DNA of 64,000 bases from Kocuria varians. Its GTDB lineage: Bacteria; Actinomycetota; Actinomycetes; Actinomycetales; Micrococcaceae. Location of the stretch: contig NZ_BJNW01000016.1 of the NCBI RefSeq assembly GCF_006539885.1, positions 18,580 through 82,579 on the forward strand, in the 5' to 3' direction. This document shows, in pieces, positions 20,333 through 30,765 of this stretch (position 1 is the first letter of the stretch; every line of letters starts with the position of its first letter). A program made the position numbers and the translations under genes. Under the pieces are notes generated by a model. That model saw nothing but the letters and a program-made list of their open reading frames with translations, was not told the origin of the DNA and ran no database searches.

Positions 20333-21484
20333 ATGACCGTCGTGGAGGGAGCGAGGACCGCCCACCGGGACGGCGTCGTGCGCTGGGCGGACGTGGGAGA
20401 CCTGGTCCTGGAGTCGGGGGTGCTGCTGCCGGGCGTCCGACTGGCGTTCGAGACGTGGGGTGAGCTGAACGCGGACGGCTCCAATGCCGTGCTGGTGGAG
20501 CACGCCCTGACCGGGGACTCGCACGTCACGCGCGGGACGGCCGCGGAGCACACCCCGGAGGACGTCTTCGACCCGGCGGCCGCGGACGGCTGGTGGGACG
20601 GTCTCGTGGGACCGGGCGCGGCGATCGACACGGAGAAGTACTTCGTGGTGTGCGCGAACATCCTGGGCGGCTGCTTCGGCAGCACGGGCCCCGCGAGCCC
20701 CGCCAGGGACGGTGCCCCGTGGGGCTCGCGCTTCCCGCGCATCACCGTGCGGGACACCGTGGCCGCGGAGGCGCGTCTCGCGGACGTGCTGGGCGTGCGG
20801 GCCTGGCGGCTCGTCGTCGGCGGCTCGATGGGCGGTGTCCGCGCCCTGGAGTGGGCCGTGACCTGTCCCGAGCGGGTGGAGGCGTGCGCCGTGATCGCGG
20901 CGAACGCGCGCGTGGGCGCCGAGCAGCTCGCGTGGGGCCAGGCCCAGACGCTCGCCATCCGGCAGGACCCGTGCTTCCGCGGCGGCGACTACTACGGCGG
21001 GCCCTACCCGGAGGCAGGGCTCGGGCTCGCGCGGCGGATCGCCCACATCACCTACCGCAGCGCCCCGGAGCTGCAGACCCGCTTCGGCCGGGCGCCCCAG
21101 GGCCGCGAGGACCCCGAGTACGCGAAGGAGGCAGGGCGTGGGCGCTACACGGTGGAGAGCTACCTGGACCACCAGGCCTCCAAGATCGTGGAGCGCTTCG
21201 ACGCGAACTCGTACCTCAGCGTCAACGAGACCCTGATGTCGCACGACGTCGCCCGCGGCCGCGGGGACCTCCGCACCGCCCTCGCGCGCACGCGCTGTGA
21301 GTGGCTCGTGGCCGCGGTGGACTCGGACCGGCTGTTCTACCCGTCCGAGTCAGCTGAACTGGTCGCCGCGCTGCCGGGCGAGCAGGAGCTGCACATGATC
21401 ACCTCGCCCAGCGGCCACGACGGGTTCCTCATCGAGACCCCCCAGGTGGGCAGGCTGCTGCACCGGACGGTGCTGCGGGACTGA
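20333..21484 (+). CDS. metX: Homoserine O-acetyltransferase
   Basis: Acetylates homoserine, supplying the substrate of MetY. 383 residues from ATG 20333; GGGGAA lies six bases upstream, whereas the in-frame GTG 20327 would sit on the ribosome site. Alpha/beta-hydrolase fold with HALTGDSH, nucleophile GGSMGG (Ser165), AANARVG, catalytic Asp in VDSDRLFYPSE and His in SGHDGFL. Second gene of the SAM-controlled methionine operon. Confidence 0.95.
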   Translation: MTVVEGARTAHRDGVVRWADVGDLVLESGVLLPGVRLAFETWGELNADGSNAVLVEHALTGDSHVTRGTAAEHTPEDVFDPAAADGWWDGLVGPGAAIDTEKYFVVCANILGGCFGSTGPASPARDGAPWGSRFPRITVRDTVAAEARLADVLGVRAWRLVVGGSMGGVRALEWAVTCPERVEACAVIAANARVGAEQLAWGQAQTLAIRQDPCFRGGDYYGGPYPEAGLGLARRIAHITYRSAPELQTRFGRAPQGREDPEYAKEAGRGRYTVESYLDHQASKIVERFDANSYLSVNETLMSHDVARGRGDLRTALARTRCEWLVAAVDSDRLFYPSESAELVAALPGEQELHMITSPSGHDGFLIETPQVGRLLHRTVLRD

Positions 21485-21508
21485 CCCGGGTCCGGGCAGC
21501 CGAGTCGC

Positions 21509-22420
21509 TCAGGCGCCCTGCGGGTCCACCGGGACGTCCTCGCCGGCGCCGGGGATCGTGGGGCGGCCGAACTCGGGGCGCTTGGCGGTGATGTTGTCGC
21601 CGGAGCTGCGGCGGCGGATGCGGCGGCCCACCCAGGGGACGAAGTACTTGCGGGCCCACACGAGGTCCTCGCCGCGCGCCTGACGCCACGTGCGGGTGGG
21701 GCGCGGCGTGAGCTCGCCGGGGACGAGCCCGTGCGCAATGCCGAGGGAGTCCAGGGCCTCGCAGGCGATGAGCTGGTGGCCCAGCGGAGAGAAGTGCAGC
21801 CGGTCCGGCGCCCACATGGCGGGATCGCCCAGCTGGTGCAGACCCCACAGGTCCACCATCACGCCGTCGTGCCGGGCCGCGACCACGCGCACGTTCTCGT
21901 TCCAGATGGCCACGCGCCCGCGGATGCTGCGCAGCACGGGGGTGTTGCCGATGTCTGGGCCGTCGAACATGACCACGGTGGCTCCGGTCTCGGCGATCTG
22001 CGTGATGACGGTGTCCAGACGGGCGGCGATGTCGTCCGGGTCCGCACCGGGGCGCAGCATGTCGTTGCCGCCGGCGCTGATGGTCACGAGGTCCGGGTGC
22101 AGCGCGAGCGCGGGTTCGAGCTGCTCGTCCACGATGGGCTGGAACAGCCGCCCGCGCACCGCGAGGTTGGCGTACGCGAAGTCCTCCGTGGTGCGGGCGA
22201 GCTCCTCCGCCATGCGGTCCGCCCAGCCGCGGAAGCCGCCGGGGACGGAGTCGTCCGGGTCCCCGACCCCCTCGGTGAAGGAGTCGCCGATGGACACCAT
22301 GCGGTGCCACGGGTGGATCGCGGGGGAGGCGTCTTCGGAGGCGGTGTCGGCCGCGGACTCGACGGCGGGGCCGACCGCGGACTCGGGGGGAGTGGTCTGG
22401 TGCGAGGGGCTCTCATGCAT
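21509..22420 (-). CDS. SGNH/GDSL-family hydrolase
   Basis: Predicted cytosolic esterase or lipase. 303 residues from ATG 22420. Block I SIGDSFTEG (Ser nucleophile), block II Gly within ANLAVRGR, block III GGND, block V DRLHFSPLGH (Asp/His). The first 45 residues are Ala/Ser/Thr-rich and poorly conserved, so the true start could be nearer the SIGDSF block. Convergent with metX (24-base gap) and divergent from the next hydrolase. Confidence 0.85.
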   Translation of the reverse strand: MHESPSHQTTPPESAVGPAVESAADTASEDASPAIHPWHRMVSIGDSFTEGVGDPDDSVPGGFRGWADRMAEELARTTEDFAYANLAVRGRLFQPIVDEQLEPALALHPDLVTISAGGNDMLRPGADPDDIAARLDTVITQIAETGATVVMFDGPDIGNTPVLRSIRGRVAIWNENVRVVAARHDGVMVDLWGLHQLGDPAMWAPDRLHFSPLGHQLIACEALDSLGIAHGLVPGELTPRPTRTWRQARGEDLVWARKYFVPWVGRRIRRRSSGDNITAKRPEFGRPTIPGAGEDVPVDPQGA

Positions 22421-22500
22421 ACACGGTGTTCTAGCACGCGAGGCCCGTGGAATCGAGCCGGGCTCGTGCACCGTGCGCGCTCCGTGCCACCATGGGGGGC

Positions 22501-23145
22501 ATGCAGCCTTCTCCCCACGTCATCTGGAACAACGAGCCCGAGGACCGCGCCGCCACACCCCTGGTGGTCCTCTTCCACGGCTACGGCTCGCACGAGCAGG
22601 ACCTGATGTCCCTGGCCCAGAGCCTGCCGCCGGAGTTCAGCTACGCCTCCGTGCGGGCACCCGAACGGGCCGGGATGGGCTTCCAGTGGTTCCCGCTGTC
22701 CCAGGAGCTGGGCTTCACGACCGACGCCGTGGTGGCCGCCGCGCAGGGCGTGCTGCCGTGGCTGCGTGAGGAGTCCCAGCTGCACACGCACGTCATCCTG
22801 CTCGGCTTCTCCCAGGGCATGGCCGTGGCCACGACGATCGCGCGTCACGCCCCCGAGCTCGTGGACGCCGTGGTGGGCCTGTCCGGGTTCGTGGTGCCGG
22901 TCCCCGCCGACGACGCCCAGGCCGACTTCTTCCACGACGCCGCCCTGCGCGAGCAGCCGCTGCGGATGTTCTGGGGCCGTGACCCCGAGGACCCTGTGAT
23001 CCCACCGGCCCTCGTGGATCTCACCGCCGAGTGGGCCCAGGAGCACGCGGACGTGACCAAGGTGCAGTACCGCGGCGTGGGCCACGGGGTCTCACCGCAG
23101 GAGATCGGCCACGTGGGGGAGTACCTGCGGGCGCTCGTGGGCTGA
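22501..23145 (+). CDS. Alpha/beta hydrolase, carboxylesterase/phospholipase type
   Basis: Small serine esterase. 214 residues: oxyanion-hole region LFHGYGS, nucleophile GFSQGM, Asp in GRDPEDPVIP and His in GVGHGVSP. The start is uncertain between ATG 22492 and 22501; neither has a well-spaced ribosome site. Substrate not predictable. Confidence 0.82.
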   Translation: MQPSPHVIWNNEPEDRAATPLVVLFHGYGSHEQDLMSLAQSLPPEFSYASVRAPERAGMGFQWFPLSQELGFTTDAVVAAAQGVLPWLREESQLHTHVILLGFSQGMAVATTIARHAPELVDAVVGLSGFVVPVPADDAQADFFHDAALREQPLRMFWGRDPEDPVIPPALVDLTAEWAQEHADVTKVQYRGVGHGVSPQEIGHVGEYLRALVG

Positions 23146-23155
23146 GCCCGCTCGC

Positions 23156-23392
23156 TCACTCTGCGACTAGGCGCACTCCCGGCAGCTCCGAGCCCTCGAC
23201 CCCCACGGTGTCCCCCGGGTGCAGCTGCGCACCCCGGCGGGTCTCCACCGCGCCGTTGACCAGCACGCGGCCCTCGGACACGAGGGTCTTGGCGTCGTGC
23301 CCGTCCTCCGCGAGGTTGGCCAGCTTCAGGGCCTGACCCAGGCGGATCATGTCGTCGCGGATCGGCAGCTCTTCGTACGTCTCATCACTCAT
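23156..23392 (-). CDS. S4-domain RNA-binding protein (YbcJ-like)
   Basis: 78-residue protein consisting of one S4 RNA-binding fold (IRLGQALKLANLAEDGHDAK, GRVLVNG, RRGAQLHPGD). Probably binds structured RNA in ribosome-related roles. Convergent with the preceding esterase, 10 bases apart. Confidence 0.85.
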   Translation of the reverse strand: MSDETYEELPIRDDMIRLGQALKLANLAEDGHDAKTLVSEGRVLVNGAVETRRGAQLHPGDTVGVEGSELPGVRLVAE

Positions 23393-23472
23393 GCCCCCAT
23401 TGTCTCAGGCGCTCCGAGGCGAAGGCGCGGCGGGGCGGACGGGTGACAGGGCGGCGTCGTGCGCGAAAGTAG

Positions 23473-23501
23473 TTGCACGTCCAACGATGTGCGGATACGT
23501 T
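23473..23501 (+). promoter_or_regulatory. Promoter candidate for mmsAB (TTGCAC-17-TACGTT)
   Basis: -35 TTGCAC (23473-23478), 17-base spacer, -10 TACGTT (23496-23501), 39 bases before the mmsA ATG. GCACGT (23475-23480) and ACGTGC (23509-23514) form an inverted pair that brackets the -10 and could be an operator. Confidence 0.5.
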
Positions 23502-23540
23502 CGGGGAGACGTGCATCACACCCGAGCCCCAGGAGCAGTC

Positions 23541-25037
<1,497 letters not shown>

Positions 25038-25042
25038 GCCGC

Positions 25043-25054
25043 GCGGCGTCGTCG
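25043..25054 (+). repeat. Intergenic copy of the dispersed 12-base word (mmsA-mmsB)
   Basis: GCGGCGTCGTCG lies five bases after the mmsA stop. One of at least 16 exact copies in the window. Confidence 0.6.
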
Positions 25055-25092
25055 CTGCCACCACCACCGCCACCCCCGGAACGAGGACCGTC

Positions 25093-26037
25093 ATGACCGA
25101 GACCACCAGCCAGCAGCTTCCCGCCGTCGCCTTCCTGGGCCTGGGCCACATGGGCGGGCCGATGGCCCTGAACCTCGTGAAGGCCGGGGTCCGGGTCACC
25201 GGCTACGACGTCGTGCCGGAGGCGTGCGACGCCGCGCGCGAGGCAGGGCTGGAGGTGGCCGGCTCCGCGCAGGAGGCGGTGCGCTCCGCGGACGTGGTGC
25301 TCACCATGTTCCCGGCGGGCGTGTTCGTGAAGGAGGCCTACGAGGGGGTCGACGGCGCCGAGGGTCTGCTCGCCGCGGCCCCCGTCGGTGCCACGTTCCT
25401 GGACTGCTCCACCATCAACATCTCCGAGGCGCAGGAGGTGGCGCAGCTCGCCCACGCGGCGGGTTTCACCGCGGCGGACGCCCCCGTCTCCGGCGGAGTG
25501 GTGGGTGCCACCGCGGGGACGCTCGCGTTCATGATGGGCGCGGAGCCGGAGGTGTTCGAGCGAGTGCGGCCCCTGCTGGAGATCATGGGCGGGCGCGTGG
25601 TGCACTGCGGCGGCAACGGCATGGGCCAGGCCGCCAAGATCTGCAACAACATGATCCTGGGCGTGTCCATGGTGGCGGTCAGCGAGGCGTTCGTGCTCGC
25701 CGAGAGACTGGGGCTGGAGCACCAGGCGATGTACGACGTCGTTTCCCACGCCTCCGGCCAGTGCTGGGCCCTGACCACCAACTGCCCGGTGCCCGGCCCG
25801 GTGCCCACGAGCCCGGCCAACAACGACTACGAACCGGGATTCGCCGGGGCGCTGATGTCCAAGGACCTCACCCTCGCGGCCACCGCCCTGGACGAGACTG
25901 GCACGGAGGCGCCCATGGGGCGGCTGGCGGCGGAGCTCTACGCGCAGTTCGTGAAGGACGGCCAGGCGGGCACGGACTTCTCCGGGATCATCACGACCCT
26001 GAGGGAAGCGTCCAGGAAGAGTTCCGGGGAGGGTTAG
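25093..26037 (+). CDS. mmsB: 3-Hydroxyisobutyrate dehydrogenase
   Basis: NAD-dependent oxidation of 3-hydroxyisobutyrate to methylmalonate semialdehyde, the substrate of MmsA. 314 residues: GLGHMGGPMA dinucleotide motif, DAPVSGG substrate loop, catalytic Lys182 in GQAAKICNN, and a KDLTLA C-terminal helix. Ends in a 4-base convergent overlap (26034-26037) with the MarR gene. Confidence 0.95.
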   Translation: MTETTSQQLPAVAFLGLGHMGGPMALNLVKAGVRVTGYDVVPEACDAAREAGLEVAGSAQEAVRSADVVLTMFPAGVFVKEAYEGVDGAEGLLAAAPVGATFLDCSTINISEAQEVAQLAHAAGFTAADAPVSGGVVGATAGTLAFMMGAEPEVFERVRPLLEIMGGRVVHCGGNGMGQAAKICNNMILGVSMVAVSEAFVLAERLGLEHQAMYDVVSHASGQCWALTTNCPVPGPVPTSPANNDYEPGFAGALMSKDLTLAATALDETGTEAPMGRLAAELYAQFVKDGQAGTDFSGIITTLREASRKSSGEG

Positions 26038-26606
26038 CGCGAGGGCTCGCGGGGATGGTTCTCGTGAGCGGTGTCGGGCCGGTCCCCGGGAGGGGCGAAG
26101 TCCCCGGAGCGCGCCCGGAAACCGCTCAGCGCGGCCACGACCGCCTCGACCTCCTGCTCCTCGAAGCCCGTGGCGAGGAACAGCTCCTCCTCCTCGTTCA
26201 GTGCGCGGGTGGCCCGTGCCACCACGTCGAGCCCCTCCGGCGTGAGCACCACGTTCACGGCGCGGCGGTCCGAGCTGACCGGCTCGCGGCGCACCAGTCC
26301 CGCGTGCTCCAGCCGGTCCACGGCGTTGGTGATGGACGTGGGGTGCACCTGCAGCAGGGCGCTCGCCTTCTTCATGAGCATCCTGTGCTCCCGGGTGAAG
26401 CTCAGCAGGGCCAGCACCTCGTAGCGGGAGAAGGTGAGCTTGAACGGCCTGAGGATCCGGTCGGCCTGTGCGAGCAGCAACTGCTGCGCCCGCATGATCG
26501 AGGCCACCGCGGCCATGGGCCCCGCGGCCTGCGTCCAGCCCTCGCGCTCCCAGTTGCGCCGGGCGTCGGCAATGGGGTCACGGGGGAGCGGCTCGTGCTG
26601 TGGCAT
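26034..26606 (-). CDS. MarR-family transcriptional regulator
   Basis: 190-residue winged-helix regulator (LTFSRYEVLALLSFT ... VHPTSITNAVDRLEHAGLVRREPVSSDRRAVNVVLTPEG, shown in parts). Located between the mmsAB genes and a divergent acyl-CoA dehydrogenase, so it probably controls branched-chain catabolism. The ligand is unknown. Confidence 0.88.
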   Translation of the reverse strand: MPQHEPLPRDPIADARRNWEREGWTQAAGPMAAVASIMRAQQLLLAQADRILRPFKLTFSRYEVLALLSFTREHRMLMKKASALLQVHPTSITNAVDRLEHAGLVRREPVSSDRRAVNVVLTPEGLDVVARATRALNEEEELFLATGFEEQEVEAVVAALSGFRARSGDFAPPGDRPDTAHENHPREPSR

Positions 26607-26758
26607 GGCCGCATTCTACGGGGCGGCGTCTGCCGGCCGTGGCGGAGGGAAGCGCGGGCCAGTCCATCGAGTGTGATCCAGGACACCACAAAATGCATTC
26701 CTCCGGTATGGTCGGACGTACCACTATCGACCTGCCCACTACCCCGAGGACCAGGATC

Positions 26759-28030
26759 ATGACCGTGACCGCAGCATCCCCGCGCACCGCCCCCGACGTT
26801 CCCTCCGAGTCCCCGGCGCAACCGCCCGAGTCCCTGGCCCAGCCGCCCGTGGGCCCGGAGAACGTCGCCCGTGCCCTTCCCGATGCCGACCTCCTGCACC
26901 TCGAGCACGACCTCCCCGCCCCCGAGCGGGAGCGGCTGCGCGCCATCCAGGAGCACCTGCTGTCCGTGGTGCGCCCCGGCAGCACGGAGGCGTGGAACCG
27001 CGAGGAGCTTCCCGTGGAACTGTTGCCGGGGCTCGCGGAGCTCGGTCTGGGGCGGCTCGCCCTGGACGGCTCCTCCCGGCTGTTCCAGAACCTCGTGCAC
27101 GCGCAGATCGCCCGGGCGGATCTCTCCCTCTCAGCACTGCTCGGCATCCACAACGAGCTGATCGTGGGCACGCTCACGGCCTTCGGCTCGGAGGAGCAGA
27201 AGCGCACGTGGCTGCCCGGTCTCACGCAGCTGACGCAGCTGGGCGCGTTCTGTCTCACTGAGCCCGAGCACGGTTCGGACATCGCCGGGGGACTCTCCAC
27301 GACCGCCACCCGTGACGCGGACGGCTGGGTGCTCAACGGCTCCAAGCGCTGGATCGGCCTGGGCACGGTCGCGGACCTCGCCCTCGTCTGGGCGCGGGAC
27401 ACCGCCGACGGCCGGATCAAGTGCTTTGCCGTGGACACCTCCCTGCCGGGGTACTCCGCCACCAAGATCGAGCACAAGATCGGGCTGCGGATCATGCAGA
27501 ACGCGGACGTGGAGCTCACGGACCTGCGCCTGCCCGCGGATGCGCTGCTGCCGGGGGCTGCGGACTTCGGGGCCACCAAGGACCTGCTCAGGGACTCCCG
27601 GGCGTGGGTCGGGTGGCAGGCCGTGGGTGCACAGCAGGCCGTCTTCGACATCCTGCGCGAGTACACGCTGACCCGCGTCCAGTTCGGCCGGCCGATCGCG
27701 AGCTTCCAGCTGGTGCAGCAGGTGCTCGCGGAGGTCGCGGGCAACCTCGCGGCGAGTGCCGGGCTGATGGCACAGGTGACGCGCGTGCAGGACGCCGGGG
27801 AGATGGAGATGATGCACGCCGCGCTCGCCAAGTCCACGGCCACCCGCCTGGCCCGGCACTCCGCCGCCCAGGCCAGGGACGCCCTCGGCGGCAACGGCCT
27901 GCTCAGTGACCACGGGATCGCCAAGATCATGGCGGACATCGAGGCCATCCACACCTACGAGGGCAGCTACCACATCAACTCGCTCATCGTGGCCCGCGCC
28001 CTCACGGGCATCTCGGCGTTCGTCTCCTGA
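26759..28030 (+). CDS. Acyl-CoA dehydrogenase
   Basis: Flavin-dependent acyl-CoA dehydrogenase, 423 residues from ATG 26759. The first 35 residues are Pro/Ala/Ser-rich. Motifs: FCLTEPEHGSD, SKRWIGLGT, FGRPIASFQLVQ and DALGGNGLLSDHGIAK. The active-site Glu lies in TYEGSYHIN near the C-terminus, the position used by glutaryl- and isobutyryl-type enzymes. Proximity to mmsAB suggests isobutyryl-CoA or a related branched acyl-CoA as substrate. Promoter region 26695-26720 has an imperfect GGTA...TACC dyad that may bind the divergent MarR. Confidence 0.87.
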   Translation: MTVTAASPRTAPDVPSESPAQPPESLAQPPVGPENVARALPDADLLHLEHDLPAPERERLRAIQEHLLSVVRPGSTEAWNREELPVELLPGLAELGLGRLALDGSSRLFQNLVHAQIARADLSLSALLGIHNELIVGTLTAFGSEEQKRTWLPGLTQLTQLGAFCLTEPEHGSDIAGGLSTTATRDADGWVLNGSKRWIGLGTVADLALVWARDTADGRIKCFAVDTSLPGYSATKIEHKIGLRIMQNADVELTDLRLPADALLPGAADFGATKDLLRDSRAWVGWQAVGAQQAVFDILREYTLTRVQFGRPIASFQLVQQVLAEVAGNLAASAGLMAQVTRVQDAGEMEMMHAALAKSTATRLARHSAAQARDALGGNGLLSDHGIAKIMADIEAIHTYEGSYHINSLIVARALTGISAFVS

Positions 28031-28040
28031 GGTGCGGCAC

Positions 28041-28071
28041 GCCGACGACGCCGCCACGCGGCGTCGTCGGC
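28041..28071 (+). terminator. Perfect hairpin built from two inverted copies of the 12-base word
   Basis: A 14-bp perfect stem (28041-28054 with 28058-28071) and a CAC loop, 10 bases past the acyl-CoA dehydrogenase stop. Each arm contains one exact copy of GCGGCGTCGTCG. It works on paper as a terminator but has no U-tract. Confidence 0.65.
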
Positions 28072-28239
28072 CCCGGAGCCCACGCCCCACGAGCCTGCGG
28101 TCCGTGGTTAGGCGAGCGCCAGAGCACCTCGCTACGCTTGTCCCTGACTCGCTCTCCCGTGCCCAGGGGGAGCACACCCCAGACCGATTCCCCACGCGCG
28201 TGCACGGCGAGGCCGCGCGAGAAACGGATGTGAGACCGC

Positions 28240-29622
28240 ATGGCACCCAAATCCACCCTGGACAATGTCATCTCCCTGGCCAAGCGCCGGGGCTTCGTGT
28301 TCCAGGCGGGTGAGATCTACGGCGGTTCGCGCTCCGCGTGGGACTACGGGCCCCTGGGTGCGGAGCTGAAGGAGAACATCAAGCGCGAGTGGTGGCAGAC
28401 CTTCGTGCGCGGCCGGGCGGACATGGTGGGCCTGGACTCCTCGATCATCCTGCCGTCCGCGGTGTGGCAGGCCTCGGGGCACGTGGAGACGTTCACCGAT
28501 CCTCTGGTCGAGTCCCTGCACACGCACAAGCGCTACCGCGCGGACCACCTGCTGGAGGCGTACGAGGCCAAGCACGGCCACCCCCCGGTGAACGGGCTGG
28601 CGGACGTCAAGGACCCGGAGACGGGCCAGGACGGCAAGTGGACCGAGCCGCAGCAGTTCTCCGGCCTGATGAAGACCTTCCTGGGCCCCGTGGACAACGA
28701 GGAGGGCAAGCACTTCCTGCGCCCGGAGACCGCCCAGGGGATCTTCGTGAACTTCCTCAACGTGGTGACCGCCGCGCGGAAGAAGCCGCCGTTCGGCATC
28801 GGGCAGATCGGCAAGGCGTTCCGCAACGAGATCACCCCGGGCAACTTCATCTTCCGCACCCGCGAGTTCGAGCAGATGGAGATCGAGTACTTCATCCACC
28901 CGGACGAGGCGAAGAAGTACTTCGACGAGTGGGTCGAGGCGTGCTGGAACTGGTTCGTGGACCTGGGCGTGAACCCGGACAACATGCGCCGCTTCGACGT
29001 CCCCGAGGACGACCGCGCGCACTACTCGGACGGCACCATCGACATTGAGTACCGCTTCGGCTTCCAGGGCTCCGAGTGGGGCGAGCTGATGGGCGTGGCC
29101 AACCGCACGGACTTCGACCTGTCCAACCACACCGAGGCCTCCGGCACCAAGATGCAGTACTTCGACCAGGCCTCCGGCGAGCGCTACACCCCGTACGTGA
29201 TCGAGCCGTCCTTCGGCCTGACCCGCTCCATGATGGCGTTCCTGGTGGACGCGTACGTGGAGGACGAGGCGCCCAACACCAAGGGCGGCGTGGACACCCG
29301 CACCGTGCTGCGCCTGGACCCGCGTCTCGCGCCGGTCAAGGCCGCGGTGCTGCCGCTGTCCAAGAAGGAGGACCTGCGCCCCGCCGCGCAGAACCTGGAC
29401 GCCGAGCTGCGCCGCCGCTGGAACATCGACTACGACGACGCCGGGGCCATCGGGCGCCGCTACCGCCGCCAGGACGAGATCGGCACGCCGTTCTGCATCA
29501 CCGTGGACTTCGACACCCTGGAGGACCAGGCGGTAACCATCCGCTCCCGGGACGAGATGACCCAGGAGCGCGTGGGCCTGGACCGCGTGCAGCAGTACCT
29601 GGCCGAGCGCCTGGAGAAGTAG
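28240..29622 (+). CDS. glyS: Glycyl-tRNA synthetase (homodimeric)
   Basis: Class II synthetase charging tRNA-Gly. 460 residues, the alpha2 type. Motifs: [19 protein letters not shown] N-terminal block, [14 protein letters not shown] (motif 2 region), [23 protein letters not shown] in parts, and motif 3 [10 protein letters not shown]. Preceded by a leader of about 100 bases after a TACGCT -10 candidate (28133-28138); no T-box hallmarks seen. Confidence 0.97.
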   Translation: MAPKSTLDNVISLAKRRGFVFQAGEIYGGSRSAWDYGPLGAELKENIKREWWQTFVRGRADMVGLDSSIILPSAVWQASGHVETFTDPLVESLHTHKRYRADHLLEAYEAKHGHPPVNGLADVKDPETGQDGKWTEPQQFSGLMKTFLGPVDNEEGKHFLRPETAQGIFVNFLNVVTAARKKPPFGIGQIGKAFRNEITPGNFIFRTREFEQMEIEYFIHPDEAKKYFDEWVEACWNWFVDLGVNPDNMRRFDVPEDDRAHYSDGTIDIEYRFGFQGSEWGELMGVANRTDFDLSNHTEASGTKMQYFDQASGERYTPYVIEPSFGLTRSMMAFLVDAYVEDEAPNTKGGVDTRTVLRLDPRLAPVKAAVLPLSKKEDLRPAAQNLDAELRRRWNIDYDDAGAIGRRYRRQDEIGTPFCITVDFDTLEDQAVTIRSRDEMTQERVGLDRVQQYLAERLEK

Positions 29623-29629
29623 GAGCCGC

Positions 29630-30604
29630 ATGAGCATCGACTACCGCCCCTGGCAGGAGGACGACGACCTCCGCCTGCTCGAGCTGTGGCCCGACGCCGA
29701 CTCCGCACCCGCCCAGGCGTTCCGCGCCCGGCTCGGTGCGCAGGACCAGAGCGGCTTCGCCGTGACGCTCGTGGCCACCGACGACGACGTCCCGGTCGCC
29801 GCCGGGGTCTGCTACGCCTCCGTGTGGCACCCGCAGCGGCTGTGGCTGTACGTGGAAGTCGCCCCGGACCACCGGCACGAGGGCATCGGCCGGGAACTGG
29901 TGTCCCGGCTGCGTGCGGCCGCGTCCGAGGGCGGGGCGGGCGCGAGCGCCCTGCGCACCCGCGTGACCCCCGAGTCCACGGGGGAGGGCTTCGCCCGCTC
30001 CCTCGGCCTCGTGGAGGCCATGCGCTCGCGCGTGGTCCGCGTGGACGCCGGCGCCCTGCCGCTGCCCACCCTGCCCACGAACCCGGACGGCTCGGACGCC
30101 GAGTCCGTGGGGGACCTCGCCACGGGATCGGTCGAGCTCACGCGTGCCGTGGAGGCCTTCTACCGTGCGGTGCACGCGTGGGACCCCGTGGGGGACGTGA
30201 GCATCGGTGCCGTGAACAAGCAGTTCCTCTCGGACACCGCCGGAGCCTACGGCGCCGTGGTGCTGCGCCGGGGTGTCACGGCGGAGGGCGGGCAGGGCTC
30301 ACAGGGCGAGATCGCGGCCTTTGCCGTGAGCTACCGGCCCTTCGACCCGGCCAACCCGCACGACGAGCCCATGCCCAACGAGGTCGCGGACGTGCTGCTG
30401 GGCTACGTGCCCGGTGCCGCCGGTGCCACGGAGGCCCAGACGGGTGCCGCCCTGGAGACCCTGCTGGCGCTGCTCGTGAGCGACTACCCGGTGGAGATCG
30501 AGGTGGACGACTCCATGGGCCCGCTCGTGACCGTGGTGGACAACCTCCTGGACGCCGGTGTGGCCCGGGTGGTCACCGAGACCGAGACGCTGGTCCTGGA
30601 CTAG
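29630..30604 (+). CDS. GNAT-family N-acetyltransferase
   Basis: 324 residues with the acetyl-CoA loop YVEVAPDHRHEGIGRELVSRL (about residues 75-95). The C-terminal half looks like a second, degenerate GNAT domain. Starts eight bases after glyS and is likely co-transcribed with it. Substrate unknown. Confidence 0.83.
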   Translation: MSIDYRPWQEDDDLRLLELWPDADSAPAQAFRARLGAQDQSGFAVTLVATDDDVPVAAGVCYASVWHPQRLWLYVEVAPDHRHEGIGRELVSRLRAAASEGGAGASALRTRVTPESTGEGFARSLGLVEAMRSRVVRVDAGALPLPTLPTNPDGSDAESVGDLATGSVELTRAVEAFYRAVHAWDPVGDVSIGAVNKQFLSDTAGAYGAVVLRRGVTAEGGQGSQGEIAAFAVSYRPFDPANPHDEPMPNEVADVLLGYVPGAAGATEAQTGAALETLLALLVSDYPVEIEVDDSMGPLVTVVDNLLDAGVARVVTETETLVLD

Positions 30605-30611
30605 CACTTCC

Positions 30612-30655
30612 CGCGAGAGCCCTCTCACCACGCACGCGGCGGGAGGGCTCTCGCG
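30612..30655 (+). terminator. Terminator hairpin after glyS-GNAT
   Basis: 13-bp perfect stem CGCGAGAGCCCTC / GAGGGCTCTCGCG (30612-30624 with 30643-30655), eight bases after the stop. The stem extends by AGCAC/GTGCT on the outside with a small bulge. Confidence 0.78.
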
Positions 30656-30731
30656 TGCTCAGAACCCCGACCCGTTCCGGCGCGGCCCCTTTCCGTGGTG
30701 ACCGGCCAGAAGCGAGGGTCGCAGGTGAGGA

Positions 30732-30751
30732 CCGTGGCCGGACGGCCACGG
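30732..30751 (+). promoter_or_regulatory. Inverted repeat upstream of the sugar transporter
   Basis: CCGTGGCC-GGAC-GGCCACGG, perfect 8-bp arms, ending three bases before the ribosome site of the MFS transporter. Could be an operator for a LacI-type regulator or a hairpin limiting translation. Function unproven. Confidence 0.4.
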
Positions 30752-30765
30752 ACGAAAGGACCCCG

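Noticed and set aside
28072..28239. T-box leader before glyS
   Set aside because: No T-box core or specifier arrangement was visible in the 168 bases.
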